Shown here: in pieces, positions 45,433 to 54,397 of the stretch
Position numbering within the stretch: the first letter of the stretch is position 1
How the letters are laid out: every line of letters begins with the position of its first letter
Source of the DNA: an uncultured bacterium
GTDB lineage: Bacteria; Patescibacteriota; Saccharimonadia; Saccharimonadales; Saccharimonadaceae
Assembly (NCBI GenBank): GCA_937863415.1
Contig: CALMFC010000014.1
Coordinates: 62,001 to 126,000 of the forward strand
DNA: 64,000 nucleotides
Direction of reading: 5' to 3'
Translations under genes and position numbers: made by a program
Notes under the pieces: model-generated
The model's input: only the letters and a program-made list of their open reading frames with translations
Told to the model about the DNA's origin: nothing
The model's database searches: none

Positions 45433-46303
45433 TTTGGCAACGTTCAAAGATTATTATTCGATAGTGAAGCCCGGTGTACTGTACGGTAATGCATTAACTG
45501 CCGCCGCTGGTTTTTTGTTTGCTAGTGCATACTTCAAGGTATTTGATATTTGGTTATTTATTGCGACCATGGTTGGAACAACTTTTGTAATTGCATCTGC
45601 ATGTGCTTTGAACAATTTCTTAGACCAAGACATTGATAGTAAAATGGCCAGAACTAAAACCCGAGTGTTAGTGGCAGGTAAGGTTGATGGATTTAAGGCT
45701 GTAATTTTATCAGCGGTACTGGGCTCATTGGGTCTAGTAATCTTAATTTTATTTACGAATTTATTAGTTGTCGCTGTTGGAATCATGGGATTTATAGTCT
45801 ACGTAGTGCTATATGGTATGTTGTCCAAGCGTCTATCTATTCACGGTACATTAGTCGGTAGCGTGTCTGGAGCTGCACCCATCTTGGCTGGATACGTAGC
45901 GGTTTCAGGTGTTATAGATCCGGCGGCGGTGATAGTTTTTTTGATTTTGTTCTTGTGGCAGATGCCAGAGTTTTATTCGATAGCGATTTATCGCCGCAAA
46001 GAATATAAAGCTGCCGGAGTCCCTGTTATGAGCGTGGTAAAGGGCGTTGACTCGACTAAAATTCAAATATTCTTGTATACGTTCGCCTTTGTGATTGCGA
46101 CTACTTCATTAACATTTTTTGGCTACACAGGTTATATATATCTGATTGTTATGTCAGGTTTGGGGTTATATTGGTTGCACCTTGGTTATTTGGGGTTAAA
46201 AGAGGGTAGTAAAGATGCATGGGCACGTCAGATGTTTCGCTTCTCGTTGATAATTCTACTGGCTTTTTGTGTGATAGTGTCGGTTGGTCCGTTATTACCG
46301 TAA
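45416..46303 (+). CDS. cyoE: Protoheme IX farnesyltransferase (heme O synthase)
   Basis: About 295 residues, UbiA-type fold with nine helices. First Asp-rich motif NNFLDQDIDSKMARTKTR (near 66-83) and second region YRRKEYKAAGVPVM (near 192-205). Converts heme B to heme O for the bo-type oxidase, so the operon makes its own cofactor step. GTG 45416 overlaps cyoD; a TTG at 45434 is an alternative start. Confidence 0.95.
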   Translation: MAQGSSLATFKDYYSIVKPGVLYGNALTAAAGFLFASAYFKVFDIWLFIATMVGTTFVIASACALNNFLDQDIDSKMARTKTRVLVAGKVDGFKAVILSAVLGSLGLVILILFTNLLVVAVGIMGFIVYVVLYGMLSKRLSIHGTLVGSVSGAAPILAGYVAVSGVIDPAAVIVFLILFLWQMPEFYSIAIYRRKEYKAAGVPVMSVVKGVDSTKIQIFLYTFAFVIATTSLTFFGYTGYIYLIVMSGLGLYWLHLGYLGLKEGSKDAWARQMFRFSLIILLAFCVIVSVGPLLP

Positions 46304-46307
46304 GTGG

Positions 46308-46313
46308 TATAAT
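46308..46313 (+). promoter_or_regulatory. -10 box with leaderless spacing
   Basis: TATAAT ends 6 nt before the ATG at 46320. Confidence 0.6.
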
Positions 46314-46319
46314 CAAAAT

Positions 46320-46595
46320 ATGATTATAATTTTACATCTACTCATCGCATTCACTAGTATTATTTTAGCTACTTTTGCATTAATTAAACCCAGTAAATTT
46401 ATCCTGAAGTTAAGCGTTGGATCTGTTGGTCTGACGCTGGTAAGCGGTGTGTATTTAGTGATGATTGCACCGGCACACATGCTACAGGCCTGCACGGCGG
46501 GGGTTGTATACCTTGCGGTTACGGGTGCCGCGATTATTTTTGCTAACATAAGGTATGCGAAATTAGTTAAACAGCCAGCTACTAGTAACAGATAA
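46320..46595 (+). CDS. Small membrane protein, three helices
   Basis: 91 residues, nearly all hydrophobic with helices at about 3-21, 27-45 and 51-77. It follows cyoE but has its own -10 box. No family recognised; association with the oxidase is only positional. Confidence 0.7.
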   Translation: MIIILHLLIAFTSIILATFALIKPSKFILKLSVGSVGLTLVSGVYLVMIAPAHMLQACTAGVVYLAVTGAAIIFANIRYAKLVKQPATSNR

Positions 46596-46675
46596 TCACT
46601 CGTGTATCTGTCGAAAAATATACTTCAGTTTGCTATACTAAAGACTAATAAGTTCATGAGAGGAATATATTTTAT

Positions 46676-47308
46676 ATGGCGACACCAAAGGCGCAGAGAA
46701 TTGGAATTTGGATTATTGCAATTGCACTAACAATAGGAACACTAGGTTCTTTCTTGGTGATTGTCTTATCAAACGAAAATCAAAAAATTGATCAAGCCCA
46801 GCAACAAAAGTTGCAATCAGACTATAACAAAGAAATTGCTGATTATCAGGCAAAAGTAGACGCTCAGGCTAAAGAGTTGTCACCCAAGTATTACGACGAA
46901 TTTAGCAAATACGAGAGCATGCCTGCGAAATTCGACGCATCGTCAGTCAAAGAACTTACAACAAAAGATTTGAAAGTAGGTGATGGTGAAACTGTCAAAG
47001 ATGGTACGTCGTACAGCGCATACTATATCGGCTGGAATCCCGACGGTGTAATCTTTGATCAGTCGATTGATGGAGATAGTCTTAAGGCGCCACTTAGTAG
47101 TGGTAAATATATTGAGGGTTGGAACAAAGGCGTAATTGGCATGAAAATCGGCGGTGTTAGAGAGGTAACGATACCGTCAGATATGGCATACGGAGCTGCA
47201 GGAAGTGGAGACAAAATCGGTCCAAATACTCCTATAAAGTTCATAATTATGTTGATTCCTCCAGTAGAGGCCATTCCAACGCCCGACCTCAGTAAGTACT
47301 ACCAGTAG
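46676..47308 (+). CDS. Membrane-anchored FKBP-type peptidyl-prolyl isomerase
   Basis: 210 residues. One N-terminal helix (about 10-30), a Gln/Lys-rich coiled coil (about 35-75) and an FKBP domain: DGTSYSAYYIGWNPDGVIFDQS split near 107-128, GWNKGVIGMKIGGVREVTIP near 149, and IKFIIMLIPP at the end. Expected to fold proteins outside the membrane. Standing between cyo and trxB. Confidence 0.93.
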   Translation: MATPKAQRIGIWIIAIALTIGTLGSFLVIVLSNENQKIDQAQQQKLQSDYNKEIADYQAKVDAQAKELSPKYYDEFSKYESMPAKFDASSVKELTTKDLKVGDGETVKDGTSYSAYYIGWNPDGVIFDQSIDGDSLKAPLSSGKYIEGWNKGVIGMKIGGVREVTIPSDMAYGAAGSGDKIGPNTPIKFIIMLIPPVEAIPTPDLSKYYQ

Positions 47309-47394
47309 CGTAGGTACGCTAGAACTAGCGTGTTGAAAATCGGACGAACACTATATATACTATAGCAATTAAGCACTAACAGAAAAGAGACTAG

Positions 47395-48342
47395 ATGGAC
47401 GAAAAAATACGAGATGTTGTCATGATTGGGGCTGGACCAAGTTCACTTGCGGCCGGGATATATACTACCCGTGAAGATATAGACACTGTAATTTATGAAA
47501 AGGCAGCAATCGGTGGCTTGGCAGCTGTTACTGACATGATTGATAATTACCCTGGCTTTCCGGATGGCGTCGAAGGTATGACTTTGTCTAGCCAATTAGA
47601 GAAACAAGCCGAACGTTTTGGTGCGCAGGTTGAGTTTGGTGACGTAAGTGAAATTCGCGACGAAGGCGACACGAAAATCGTTGTTGTTGACGGCAATGAG
47701 GTTAAGGCCAAGACAGTTCTAATCGCAACAGGCAGTGATTACAATAAAATTGGTGTTCCTGGCGAAGCAGAGTTTTATGGACGAGGTGTTCATTATTGTG
47801 CGACATGCGACGGCGCGTTTTATCGTGACAAGCGTCTGGTTGTAGTCGGTGGTGGAAATTCTGCCTTGCAGGAAGCTATATTTTTGACGCGCTATACTAC
47901 ACACATAGATCTATTAGTGCGAAGTACTATCAAAGCAAGTGAAGTTTTAATTCATGATTTACAAAAATTTGTTGATGAAGGAAGGGTAACTATACATATA
48001 GGTACTACTACTGACGAAATCGTAGCCACTGACGGTAAAGTTACATCGGTTCGTGCGACCAAAGACGGCGAAAGCATATCGATTGAAACCGACGGCGTGT
48101 TTGTGTTTGTCGGACTTAAGCCTAATACTGCATTCCTGGCTGGGAGTGGTGTAGAGCTGGACGAAATCGGTCTAGTCAAAACTGACACTAGAATGCAAAC
48201 TAATATCAAAGGTGTTTTTGCTAGCGGTGATGTTCGTAGCGGTGCAACTATGCAAATTGCGAGCGCAGTGGGCGAGGGCGCGACAGCTGCTCTAAGCATC
48301 CGTGAATACCTAGATGAACTTGGCAAGGATCACGGCAAGTAA
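47395..48342 (+). CDS. trxB: Thioredoxin-disulfide reductase
   Basis: 315 residues. FAD site MIGAGPSSLAAGIYTTRE (near 12), redox-active CATCDGAF (near 140), NADP site VVGGGNSALQEAIF (near 156), FAD site GVFASGDVRSG (near 275). In the first GxGxxG the usual Ala is Ser (GPSS). Reduces thioredoxin with NADPH. Confidence 0.96.
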   Translation: MDEKIRDVVMIGAGPSSLAAGIYTTREDIDTVIYEKAAIGGLAAVTDMIDNYPGFPDGVEGMTLSSQLEKQAERFGAQVEFGDVSEIRDEGDTKIVVVDGNEVKAKTVLIATGSDYNKIGVPGEAEFYGRGVHYCATCDGAFYRDKRLVVVGGGNSALQEAIFLTRYTTHIDLLVRSTIKASEVLIHDLQKFVDEGRVTIHIGTTTDEIVATDGKVTSVRATKDGESISIETDGVFVFVGLKPNTAFLAGSGVELDEIGLVKTDTRMQTNIKGVFASGDVRSGATMQIASAVGEGATAALSIREYLDELGKDHGK

Positions 48343-48394
48343 CCTAGCATGGTACAATATTGGCATAGTTTAATAACAGAAACATAGGAGAATT

Positions 48395-48925
48395 ATGGCG
48401 GATTTTAATCAGATTTTAACACCAGGTGATGTAGACGCGGGTGTAGTTAACGTTGTTGTTGAGATTCCAGAAGGTAGTAATAACAAGATTGAGTGGAATC
48501 GTAAAAAGGCCGTTTTTCAGCTGGACCGCGTTGAACCAGCAATATTTGCTAAGCCGACAAACTATGGTTTTATACCGCAGACTTTAGACGAGGATGGCGA
48601 CGAGCTTGATGTATTAATTTTGACAGACGAACCATTGTCAACTGGAATTTACTTAGAAGCTAAAGTCGTTGGCGTTATGAAATTCGAGGATGACGGTGAG
48701 GTAGATGACAAAATTATTGTTGTACCAGCCGACGATCGTAGTACCGGCGATGCTATTCAAACACTCGCAGACATTCCTAAACAGAAAATTGATCAAATCA
48801 CTCATCACTTTACGCACTATAAAGACCTCAAGAAACCAGGCTCTACGACCGTTAAGGGCTGGGGTGATATAGACGAGGCCAAATCAATCATCCACGCCGC
48901 AATCGATCGCTGGAATAATCAATAA
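48395..48925 (+). CDS. ppa: Inorganic pyrophosphatase (family I)
   Basis: 176 residues. Active-site features: VVEIPEGSNNKIEWN, YGFIPQTLDEDGDELDVLIL (about 55-74) with the metal-binding Asp cluster, VVPADDRSTGDAI, and FTHYKDLKKPGSTTVKGW. Hydrolyses pyrophosphate and drives synthesis reactions. GGAGAA ribosome site. Confidence 0.96.
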   Translation: MADFNQILTPGDVDAGVVNVVVEIPEGSNNKIEWNRKKAVFQLDRVEPAIFAKPTNYGFIPQTLDEDGDELDVLILTDEPLSTGIYLEAKVVGVMKFEDDGEVDDKIIVVPADDRSTGDAIQTLADIPKQKIDQITHHFTHYKDLKKPGSTTVKGWGDIDEAKSIIHAAIDRWNNQ

Positions 48926-48927
48926 AT

Positions 48928-49596
48928 TTATCTCATCATCGCAACGATAGCGTAGCGACCATCGGTTTTTTGGTTGCCTTTTAGAAATTCACTGTGCGAA
49001 TAGAATCGACCATCAGTTGTCGTGTCGGTCGGATCGTTTATTATGTTAGGCGAAATTATACCAGCCATTTTTAGCTGTTCTAAAACGACGTCTTTGAAAT
49101 CACGATTATCAAAAGCAAATAATGGATAATTGTCTTTACCCGGGGCCGGCGTAAGTTGGACCTGGAGTGCGCTCGGGTCAGAGCGGTAGTTATCGACTAG
49201 AAACTTGATTGATTGATACGCACCATTTTGTTCTAAGCTGTGACGTCCAATGTGTGACAACATTAAGATATGTTTATGGGGGTCAAAAACTATCATTCCT
49301 ACACAATCCGCCAGGGGTAGAAATAGGGCGTGATTAGGCTGCCTGGTGACGAGCGCATCGGCCGGATTGATATCGCCGTCGAGCATACCTAAATTTTTGT
49401 CTTGCGTTCCAACTTCACGATATCGACAGAAGTCATTTGTGTTGTAAGTTACGGCGACACGAGTCGTGTCATCTATAGATATTCTATAAGTATCAAGAAA
49501 CGATTTAATGTTATCGTTTCTAGTTTTAGTGTCTGTGCCACTTTTGAAACCCATATCCCCGTCAGCGACAGTTGAAAGTGCAGTAACTAGCTTCAT
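48928..49596 (-). CDS. PgeF/YfiH-family (laccase-domain) protein
   Basis: 222 residues. Zinc/ligand segments: ADALVTRQPNHALFLPLADCVGM (near 77-99) and LSHIGRHSLEQNG (near 112). The YfiH family is a peptidoglycan-editing purine nucleoside enzyme group. The usual HAGWRG segment is changed to HIGRHS. The start overlaps the rel stop by 4 nt, so they are an operon. Confidence 0.85.
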   Translation of the reverse strand: MKLVTALSTVADGDMGFKSGTDTKTRNDNIKSFLDTYRISIDDTTRVAVTYNTNDFCRYREVGTQDKNLGMLDGDINPADALVTRQPNHALFLPLADCVGMIVFDPHKHILMLSHIGRHSLEQNGAYQSIKFLVDNYRSDPSALQVQLTPAPGKDNYPLFAFDNRDFKDVVLEQLKMAGIISPNIINDPTDTTTDGRFYSHSEFLKGNQKTDGRYAIVAMMR

Positions 49597-51128
49597 TTCT
49601 TTTTCTTAATAGCTTTTTGTCTGATAATTGCGGCGGCGCCGGTTATACTTTCAATTACGCCCAGTTGCCGTAATTGAGCGCGGAGTTTGGTGCGGGCATG
49701 GGTGGTGGTAACTAAGTCTTGCCAGGCCTGTTTAGGTAGTGCTAATTTACGAGTTACAACCTCAACAACGTCGCCGTTTTGCAATGGTTTGTCGAATGGG
49801 TGAATCTTGCCATTTACTCTAAAACTATAGGTGTGTTTTGCGACGTCGCTATGTACTAAATATGCAAAGTCAAGCGGTAGAGCGCCGTCGTGCAGGTTAT
49901 AAATGTCGCCTTTGGGTGAGTAGACGAAAATTCTATCTCCAAACAGGTCTACATTTAATTGGTCCTGAGAAATGTCCTCGTTATCTTTCAGTTTGTCGGC
50001 GATTTCTTGCAACTGATTTATCCATTGCATATGAGACGGCAAAGTTGAGCTTTTCTTCTTTTTTACATAATCTTTGGATGATTTTTGGTCATGATAGTGA
50101 AAACTAGCCGCCAGTCCGCGCTCAGCGTATTCATGCATGTCTTTGGTTCGTATCTGGAACTCAACGATTTGTTTGTTGGGAGTAATTACGGTTGTGTGTA
50201 GACTTTGGTAACCATTTGGTTTAGGCGTTGCGATGTAATCTTTGATACGACTAATCATTGGTTGGTATAGGCCGTGCAAGATACCAAGCACTAAATAACA
50301 ATCGTCTTTTTTGTCGACCAGTATCCTGAGTGCCATTAAATCGTATATATCTTCGATGTTGTTATTAACTTTTTTGAGCTTTTTGTGCAGACTGTACAAG
50401 CTTTTAACTCGACCATTAATTTCGGCGTCTATGTTATGAGCTTTGAGAGCAACTTCGACTTCAGCCCTGACAGCGCCGAGTTTTCGGGTGCTTTTACCTA
50501 GTCGTTTTTTCATTAGGATTTGTAGTTTTTTGAATTCATTTGGATCAAGATAGCTAAACGCCAACTCCTCAATCTGCATCCGTACACGGCCCATACCAAG
50601 TCGATCGGCCATTGGCCCAAAAACTTCTAGTGATTCACGCGCAATTTTAATTTGCTTATCTTTGGGCATGTGCTGCAAAGTCGACAGGTTGTGCAAACGA
50701 TCGGCTAGTTTGATGATTATCACCCTGACGTCCTGACCAATCGCAATCAAAAGCTTTGACAGGTTGTCCTTGGTTTGGGGCAAATAGTTAGCGAGATCTT
50801 GCATGCCTGATCGCGCCTGCGAAACTTTTGTAACGCCGTCAACCAAAAATGCTACTTTTTGACCGAATAAACTTTCGATTTGTTCTAATTTCGCATCAGT
50901 ATCCTCGACCGTATCGTGCAAGATTCCAGCTAGAACACTGTCGATGTCCATACCCCACTCAACTAGGGTGGCGGCTACGGCAATAGGATGAGTTATGTAA
51001 TCTTCGCCACTTTTACGCTTTTGGCCAGTGTGGGCCTTTGTGGCAAAGTCGATTGCATGGTCAAGTTCAAGAACCTGGTTCTTGTCGTAAAAGGGTGTTG
51101 CTAATTCAATCAACTCACTCTTAGTCAT
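49593..51128 (-). CDS. rel: Bifunctional-type Rel/SpoT protein without ACT domain
   Basis: 511 residues, against about 700-740 for long Rel. HD hydrolase domain: AHTGQKRKSGEDYITHP and ILHDTVEDTDA (near 65). Synthetase domain: GRVKSLYSLHKKLKK and YIATPKPNGYQSLHTTV (near 300). TGS domain: DRIFVYSPKGDIYNL to DVVEVVT (about 385-455). The C-terminal regulatory region is reduced and the ACT domain missing. It makes and degrades (p)ppGpp. Confidence 0.93.
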   Translation of the reverse strand: MTKSELIELATPFYDKNQVLELDHAIDFATKAHTGQKRKSGEDYITHPIAVAATLVEWGMDIDSVLAGILHDTVEDTDAKLEQIESLFGQKVAFLVDGVTKVSQARSGMQDLANYLPQTKDNLSKLLIAIGQDVRVIIIKLADRLHNLSTLQHMPKDKQIKIARESLEVFGPMADRLGMGRVRMQIEELAFSYLDPNEFKKLQILMKKRLGKSTRKLGAVRAEVEVALKAHNIDAEINGRVKSLYSLHKKLKKVNNNIEDIYDLMALRILVDKKDDCYLVLGILHGLYQPMISRIKDYIATPKPNGYQSLHTTVITPNKQIVEFQIRTKDMHEYAERGLAASFHYHDQKSSKDYVKKKKSSTLPSHMQWINQLQEIADKLKDNEDISQDQLNVDLFGDRIFVYSPKGDIYNLHDGALPLDFAYLVHSDVAKHTYSFRVNGKIHPFDKPLQNGDVVEVVTRKLALPKQAWQDLVTTTHARTKLRAQLRQLGVIESITGAAAIIRQKAIKKKK

Positions 51129-51154
51129 ACTAGATTTAGTATAGCAGTATATGA

Positions 51155-51310
51155 TTGAAGCTTGGAGTAATGACTATACTACTCTGGGAGCACTCTTTTT
51201 TAATAAAAGCTCCACTGGAGCTTTTATTAAAGCGTTCGGCTGAAATCCATAGGGACAACTATGGATTTCACAGTCTCCCCGAATAGTATAGTCATTACTC
51301 CAAGCTTCAA
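51155..51310 (-). ncRNA. R2 three-way-junction repeat, copy 3
   Basis: Minus-strand orientation. Outer arms 51155-51190 and 51275-51310 pair over about 36 nt with two differences; one is G-T only on the minus strand. Helix A GAAATCCATAG/CTATGGATTTC, joint AGCCGAACGC, helix B TTTAATAAAAGCTCC/GGAGCTTTTATTAAA, joint near AGAGTGCTC. It occupies the divergent gap between rel and gap. Confidence 0.78.
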
Positions 51311-51393
51311 AATTCGAGTGCTTTGCACATTTACGTTAGCGGTATATACTTATGTCTAGATATGCTAATGCTTAAAAAGGAGTGGTAAATTAA

Positions 51394-52413
51394 ATGGGTC
51401 AAGTAAAAATTGCAATAAATGGGTTTGGGCGGATCGGTCGCAATGCATTCAAGATAGCTTTTGAACGCAGCGACATCGAGATTGTTGCTATCAATGATTT
51501 GACCGACACGAAAACTTTAGCTTACTTATTAAAACACGATAGTAATTATGGAACCTATCATCATCAAGTAAGTCATGACGACGAGAATATTATCGTAAAT
51601 GGTCGTTCGATTCGCGTGTTATCTGAACGTGACCCTGCGTTGTTACCATGGGGTGATTTGGGCGTTGAACTGGTGATCGAATCAACTGGGTTTTTTACAG
51701 ACAAAGAAGGTGCCTCAAAACACATTAGTGCTGGCGCAAAGCGAGTTGTTCTAAGCGCACCAACCAAAAGCGAGGATGTTGACACGATTGTTTTAGGTGC
51801 GAATGAGGATAAAATCGGAAATTCAACGGAAGTTATTAGTAACGCAAGCTGTACCACTAATTCACTCGGTATGATAATGGCGATTTTGGACGCAGAGTTT
51901 GGGGTACAAAAGTCACTTTTAACTACGATTCATAGCTACACCGCCAGTCAGGCTTTGCAAGACGCACCTTCCAAAAAAGATTTACGCGATGGCCGTAATG
52001 CGGCAGAAAATATCGTGCCATCGACGACTGGCGCAGCGATTGCTGTTACTAAGACCCTACCTCAGTTAGCTGGTAAATTTGATGGACTGAGTGTACGTGT
52101 GCCGACACCTGTCGTCTCAATTAGTGATGTAACAGTGCTACTGGAGCGTGACACAACCGTCGAAGAAATCAACCAAGTATTTACGGACGCTGCCAAAGAG
52201 CCATTCTACCAAGGGATATTAGGTGTCAGCAGTGAGCCACTGGTGAGCAGAGACTATCTTGGAAGTAGTTATTCAGGAGTTGTTGATTTGTTGCTTACGA
52301 AAGTCGTTGGCGGCAACCTCGCCAAGGTTATGGTATGGTACGACAACGAGTGGGGTTATAGCAACAGACTGGTCGAATTAGTGGCAGATGTTGGCCGAAG
52401 CTTGCATAACTAA
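51394..52413 (+). CDS. gap: Glyceraldehyde-3-phosphate dehydrogenase
   Basis: 339 residues. NAD fold INGFGRIGRNAFKIA at the start, catalytic Cys in SNASCTTNSLG (about 150), and WYDNEWGYSNRLVEL near the end. Glycolysis: oxidises and phosphorylates glyceraldehyde 3-phosphate. AAGGAG ribosome site; heads the carbon block. Confidence 0.97.
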   Translation: MGQVKIAINGFGRIGRNAFKIAFERSDIEIVAINDLTDTKTLAYLLKHDSNYGTYHHQVSHDDENIIVNGRSIRVLSERDPALLPWGDLGVELVIESTGFFTDKEGASKHISAGAKRVVLSAPTKSEDVDTIVLGANEDKIGNSTEVISNASCTTNSLGMIMAILDAEFGVQKSLLTTIHSYTASQALQDAPSKKDLRDGRNAAENIVPSTTGAAIAVTKTLPQLAGKFDGLSVRVPTPVVSISDVTVLLERDTTVEEINQVFTDAAKEPFYQGILGVSSEPLVSRDYLGSSYSGVVDLLLTKVVGGNLAKVMVWYDNEWGYSNRLVELVADVGRSLHN

Positions 52414-52425
52414 CACCATAACGCT

Positions 52426-52431
52426 TATACT
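52426..52431 (+). promoter_or_regulatory. rpiB -10 box with leaderless spacing
   Basis: TTGCAT (52402-52407), 18-nt spacer, TATACT (52426-52431), then 6 nt to the ATG at 52438. Confidence 0.6.
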
Positions 52432-52437
52432 TTAATT

Positions 52438-52887
52438 ATGAAGATATATCTTGGTAGTGATCATCGTGGCTTTCATTTAAAAGAAAAAGTTTTTGCATAC
52501 CTGGTTAAACGTGGCTATGAGGTTGAGGATGTTGGCGGTCAGGTACTTGACCCAGATGATGATTTCCCAGAATTTGCACAAGCTGCGGCACTAAAAATCA
52601 TCGGTAGTGACAACAAAGATCCACGAGCGATTTTGCTTTGTGGCGGTGGTCAAGGAATGGCTATGGCAGCTAATAGGTTTAAGGGCATCAGGGCAAGCGT
52701 TATTTGGGATGCTTTCGAGGCTAAAATGACGCGTAATGATAACGACAGTAACGTGTTGTGTTTGCCGGCCAGGGTCCTAGAAAATGATGATAAAGCCTGG
52801 GAAGGTATTATTGAAACATGGTTGTCGACGCCATTTGCAACAGCGGCACGTTATACTCGGCGGAATGCGCAGATTGACGAGTTATAG
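52438..52887 (+). CDS. rpiB: Ribose-5-phosphate isomerase B
   Basis: 149 residues. YLGSDHRGFHLKEKV at the start, the catalytic Cys region LLCGGGQGMAMAANRFKGIRASV (near 70), and TRNDNDSNVLCLPARVL. The family His of the HND motif is Arg here. Interconverts ribose and ribulose 5-phosphate. rpe follows after 2 nt. Confidence 0.93.
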   Translation: MKIYLGSDHRGFHLKEKVFAYLVKRGYEVEDVGGQVLDPDDDFPEFAQAAALKIIGSDNKDPRAILLCGGGQGMAMAANRFKGIRASVIWDAFEAKMTRNDNDSNVLCLPARVLENDDKAWEGIIETWLSTPFATAARYTRRNAQIDEL

Positions 52888-52889
52888 AC

Positions 52890-53534
52890 ATGAGCGTAAT
52901 TGCACCATGTATAACCGTTGAAAGCGAAGAGCAGTTTAAGGCTGCAGTTGAGCGTATTCAACCTTTTGCAAAGCGTGTACATATCGATATTAGCGATGGT
53001 GAATTTGCACCTGTATTTTTACTGGCAACAGATAAACTTTGGTGGCCCAAAGAATGGGTAGTTGATATTCACGCCATGGTAGCTCGCCCAACCGAGCATG
53101 TTGATGCGCTGATAGCACTAAAACCAAACCTAATTACCTTTCATGTTGAGACTGGTGTTAACTTACCGCCGATTATGGAAAAGATTAGACAGGCTGGGAT
53201 TAAAGCTGGTATTGCGCTACTGAAACAAACCGTTCCAATGACTGTGGCGGGGGCAATTGGAGCAGCTGATCATGTCATGATTTTTTCTGGAGATTTAGGA
53301 CATTATGGCGGGACTGCTAGCATGATGCAGCTTGAGAAAGCGCGGCTTGTTCGTGCCATTAAACCTAATGTAGAAATTGGTTGGGATGGCGGTGTAAGTG
53401 TTGATAATGCCTACACCTTAACTCAGGGTGGTATCGATGTACTTAATGTCGGTGGGGCAATTGCAAACAGTGATAATCCAGCCGGTGTTTATGCTAAACT
53501 AGAACAAGAGATAAGTAAACGCGGAGTAATATAA
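52890..53534 (+). CDS. rpe: Ribulose-phosphate 3-epimerase family protein
   Basis: 214 residues, TIM barrel. HIDISDGEFAPVF (near 32) is the metal Asp motif, HAMVARPTEHVD and TFHVETG follow, then EIGWDGGVSVDNAYTLTQGGIDVLNVGGAI near 168. The active-site signature is looser than in typical Rpe. Pentose phosphate pathway by context. Overlaps tktN by 1 nt. Confidence 0.83.
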   Translation: MSVIAPCITVESEEQFKAAVERIQPFAKRVHIDISDGEFAPVFLLATDKLWWPKEWVVDIHAMVARPTEHVDALIALKPNLITFHVETGVNLPPIMEKIRQAGIKAGIALLKQTVPMTVAGAIGAADHVMIFSGDLGHYGGTASMMQLEKARLVRAIKPNVEIGWDGGVSVDNAYTLTQGGIDVLNVGGAIANSDNPAGVYAKLEQEISKRGVI

Positions 53535-54397
53535 TGGGTGGGCAATTAACGCTGTCGCAGTTGGATCAAAAGGCTAATGATATTCGCGAGGATATCATCC
53601 GAATGTTAGAGGCGGCTGGCAGTGGCCATAGTGCTGGGCCTTTGGGCTTGGCTGACGTTTTCTCGGCACTATATTTTAATATATTAAACATCGATCCCAA
53701 AAACCCCGAATGGCCAGATCGCGATATTTTTTTGCTGAGTAATGGACACACTGTGCCGGTTCAGTATGCTGCGATGGCTGAGGCTGGTTTTTTTGAAAAA
53801 GAAGAGTTATTAACGCTACGCAAACTCGGTAGTCGCCTGCAGGGTCATCCAGAACGCGATATGTTACCGGGTCTTGAAAATACTAGCGGACCTTTGGGTA
53901 GTGGTCTGTCACAGGGTGCTGGGTACGCATATTCGTTACAGTATTTAGATGATAATAAGCATAGATTTGTTTATGTAATGATGGGGGACGGCGAGCTAAA
54001 TGAAGGCAATATTTGGGAAGCGGCTATGTTTGCGGGCAAAAATAAATTGTCACAGTTAATAGCCTTTGTTGATCGGAATAATATTCAAATTGACGGTAGC
54101 ACCGAGGATGTTATGCCACTCGAGGATTTACGAGGTAAATGGGAGTCTTTTGGCTGGCATGTACTTGAAATTGACGGTCATAACATTGAAAGCATTATAG
54201 ACGCTGCCAGCATGGCTCGAGCCATTACTAACCGTCCAAGTGTGATTATTTGTCATACTATTCCTGGGAAGGGTGTTGATTTCATGGAATATGATTATAA
54301 GTGGCACGGAGTTGCGCCGAATAGCGAACAGGCCAAGGCGGCCCTAAAGAAACTACGGACACTGGACGGTAAGATTACTTCGGGGGATTTTGAGTGA
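53534..54397 (+). CDS. Transketolase, N-terminal (thiamine-diphosphate) subunit
   Basis: 287 residues. GSGHSAGPLGLADVFSALYF (near 29), GLSQGAGYAYS and GDGELNEGNIWEAAMFA (near 152), the ThDP/Mg motif. Only the first transketolase domain is present. The second is encoded by the next gene, overlapping by 4 nt: a split transketolase. Confidence 0.95.
   Translation: MGGQLTLSQLDQKANDIREDIIRMLEAAGSGHSAGPLGLADVFSALYFNILNIDPKNPEWPDRDIFLLSNGHTVPVQYAAMAEAGFFEKEELLTLRKLGSRLQGHPERDMLPGLENTSGPLGSGLSQGAGYAYSLQYLDDNKHRFVYVMMGDGELNEGNIWEAAMFAGKNKLSQLIAFVDRNNIQIDGSTEDVMPLEDLRGKWESFGWHVLEIDGHNIESIIDAASMARAITNRPSVIICHTIPGKGVDFMEYDYKWHGVAPNSEQAKAALKKLRTLDGKITSGDFE

Noticed and set aside
49593-51128. Truncated rel as a pseudogene
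   Set aside because: The frame is intact with complete hydrolase, synthetase and TGS motifs and ends in an operon overlap; loss of the ACT region looks like a stable shortening.
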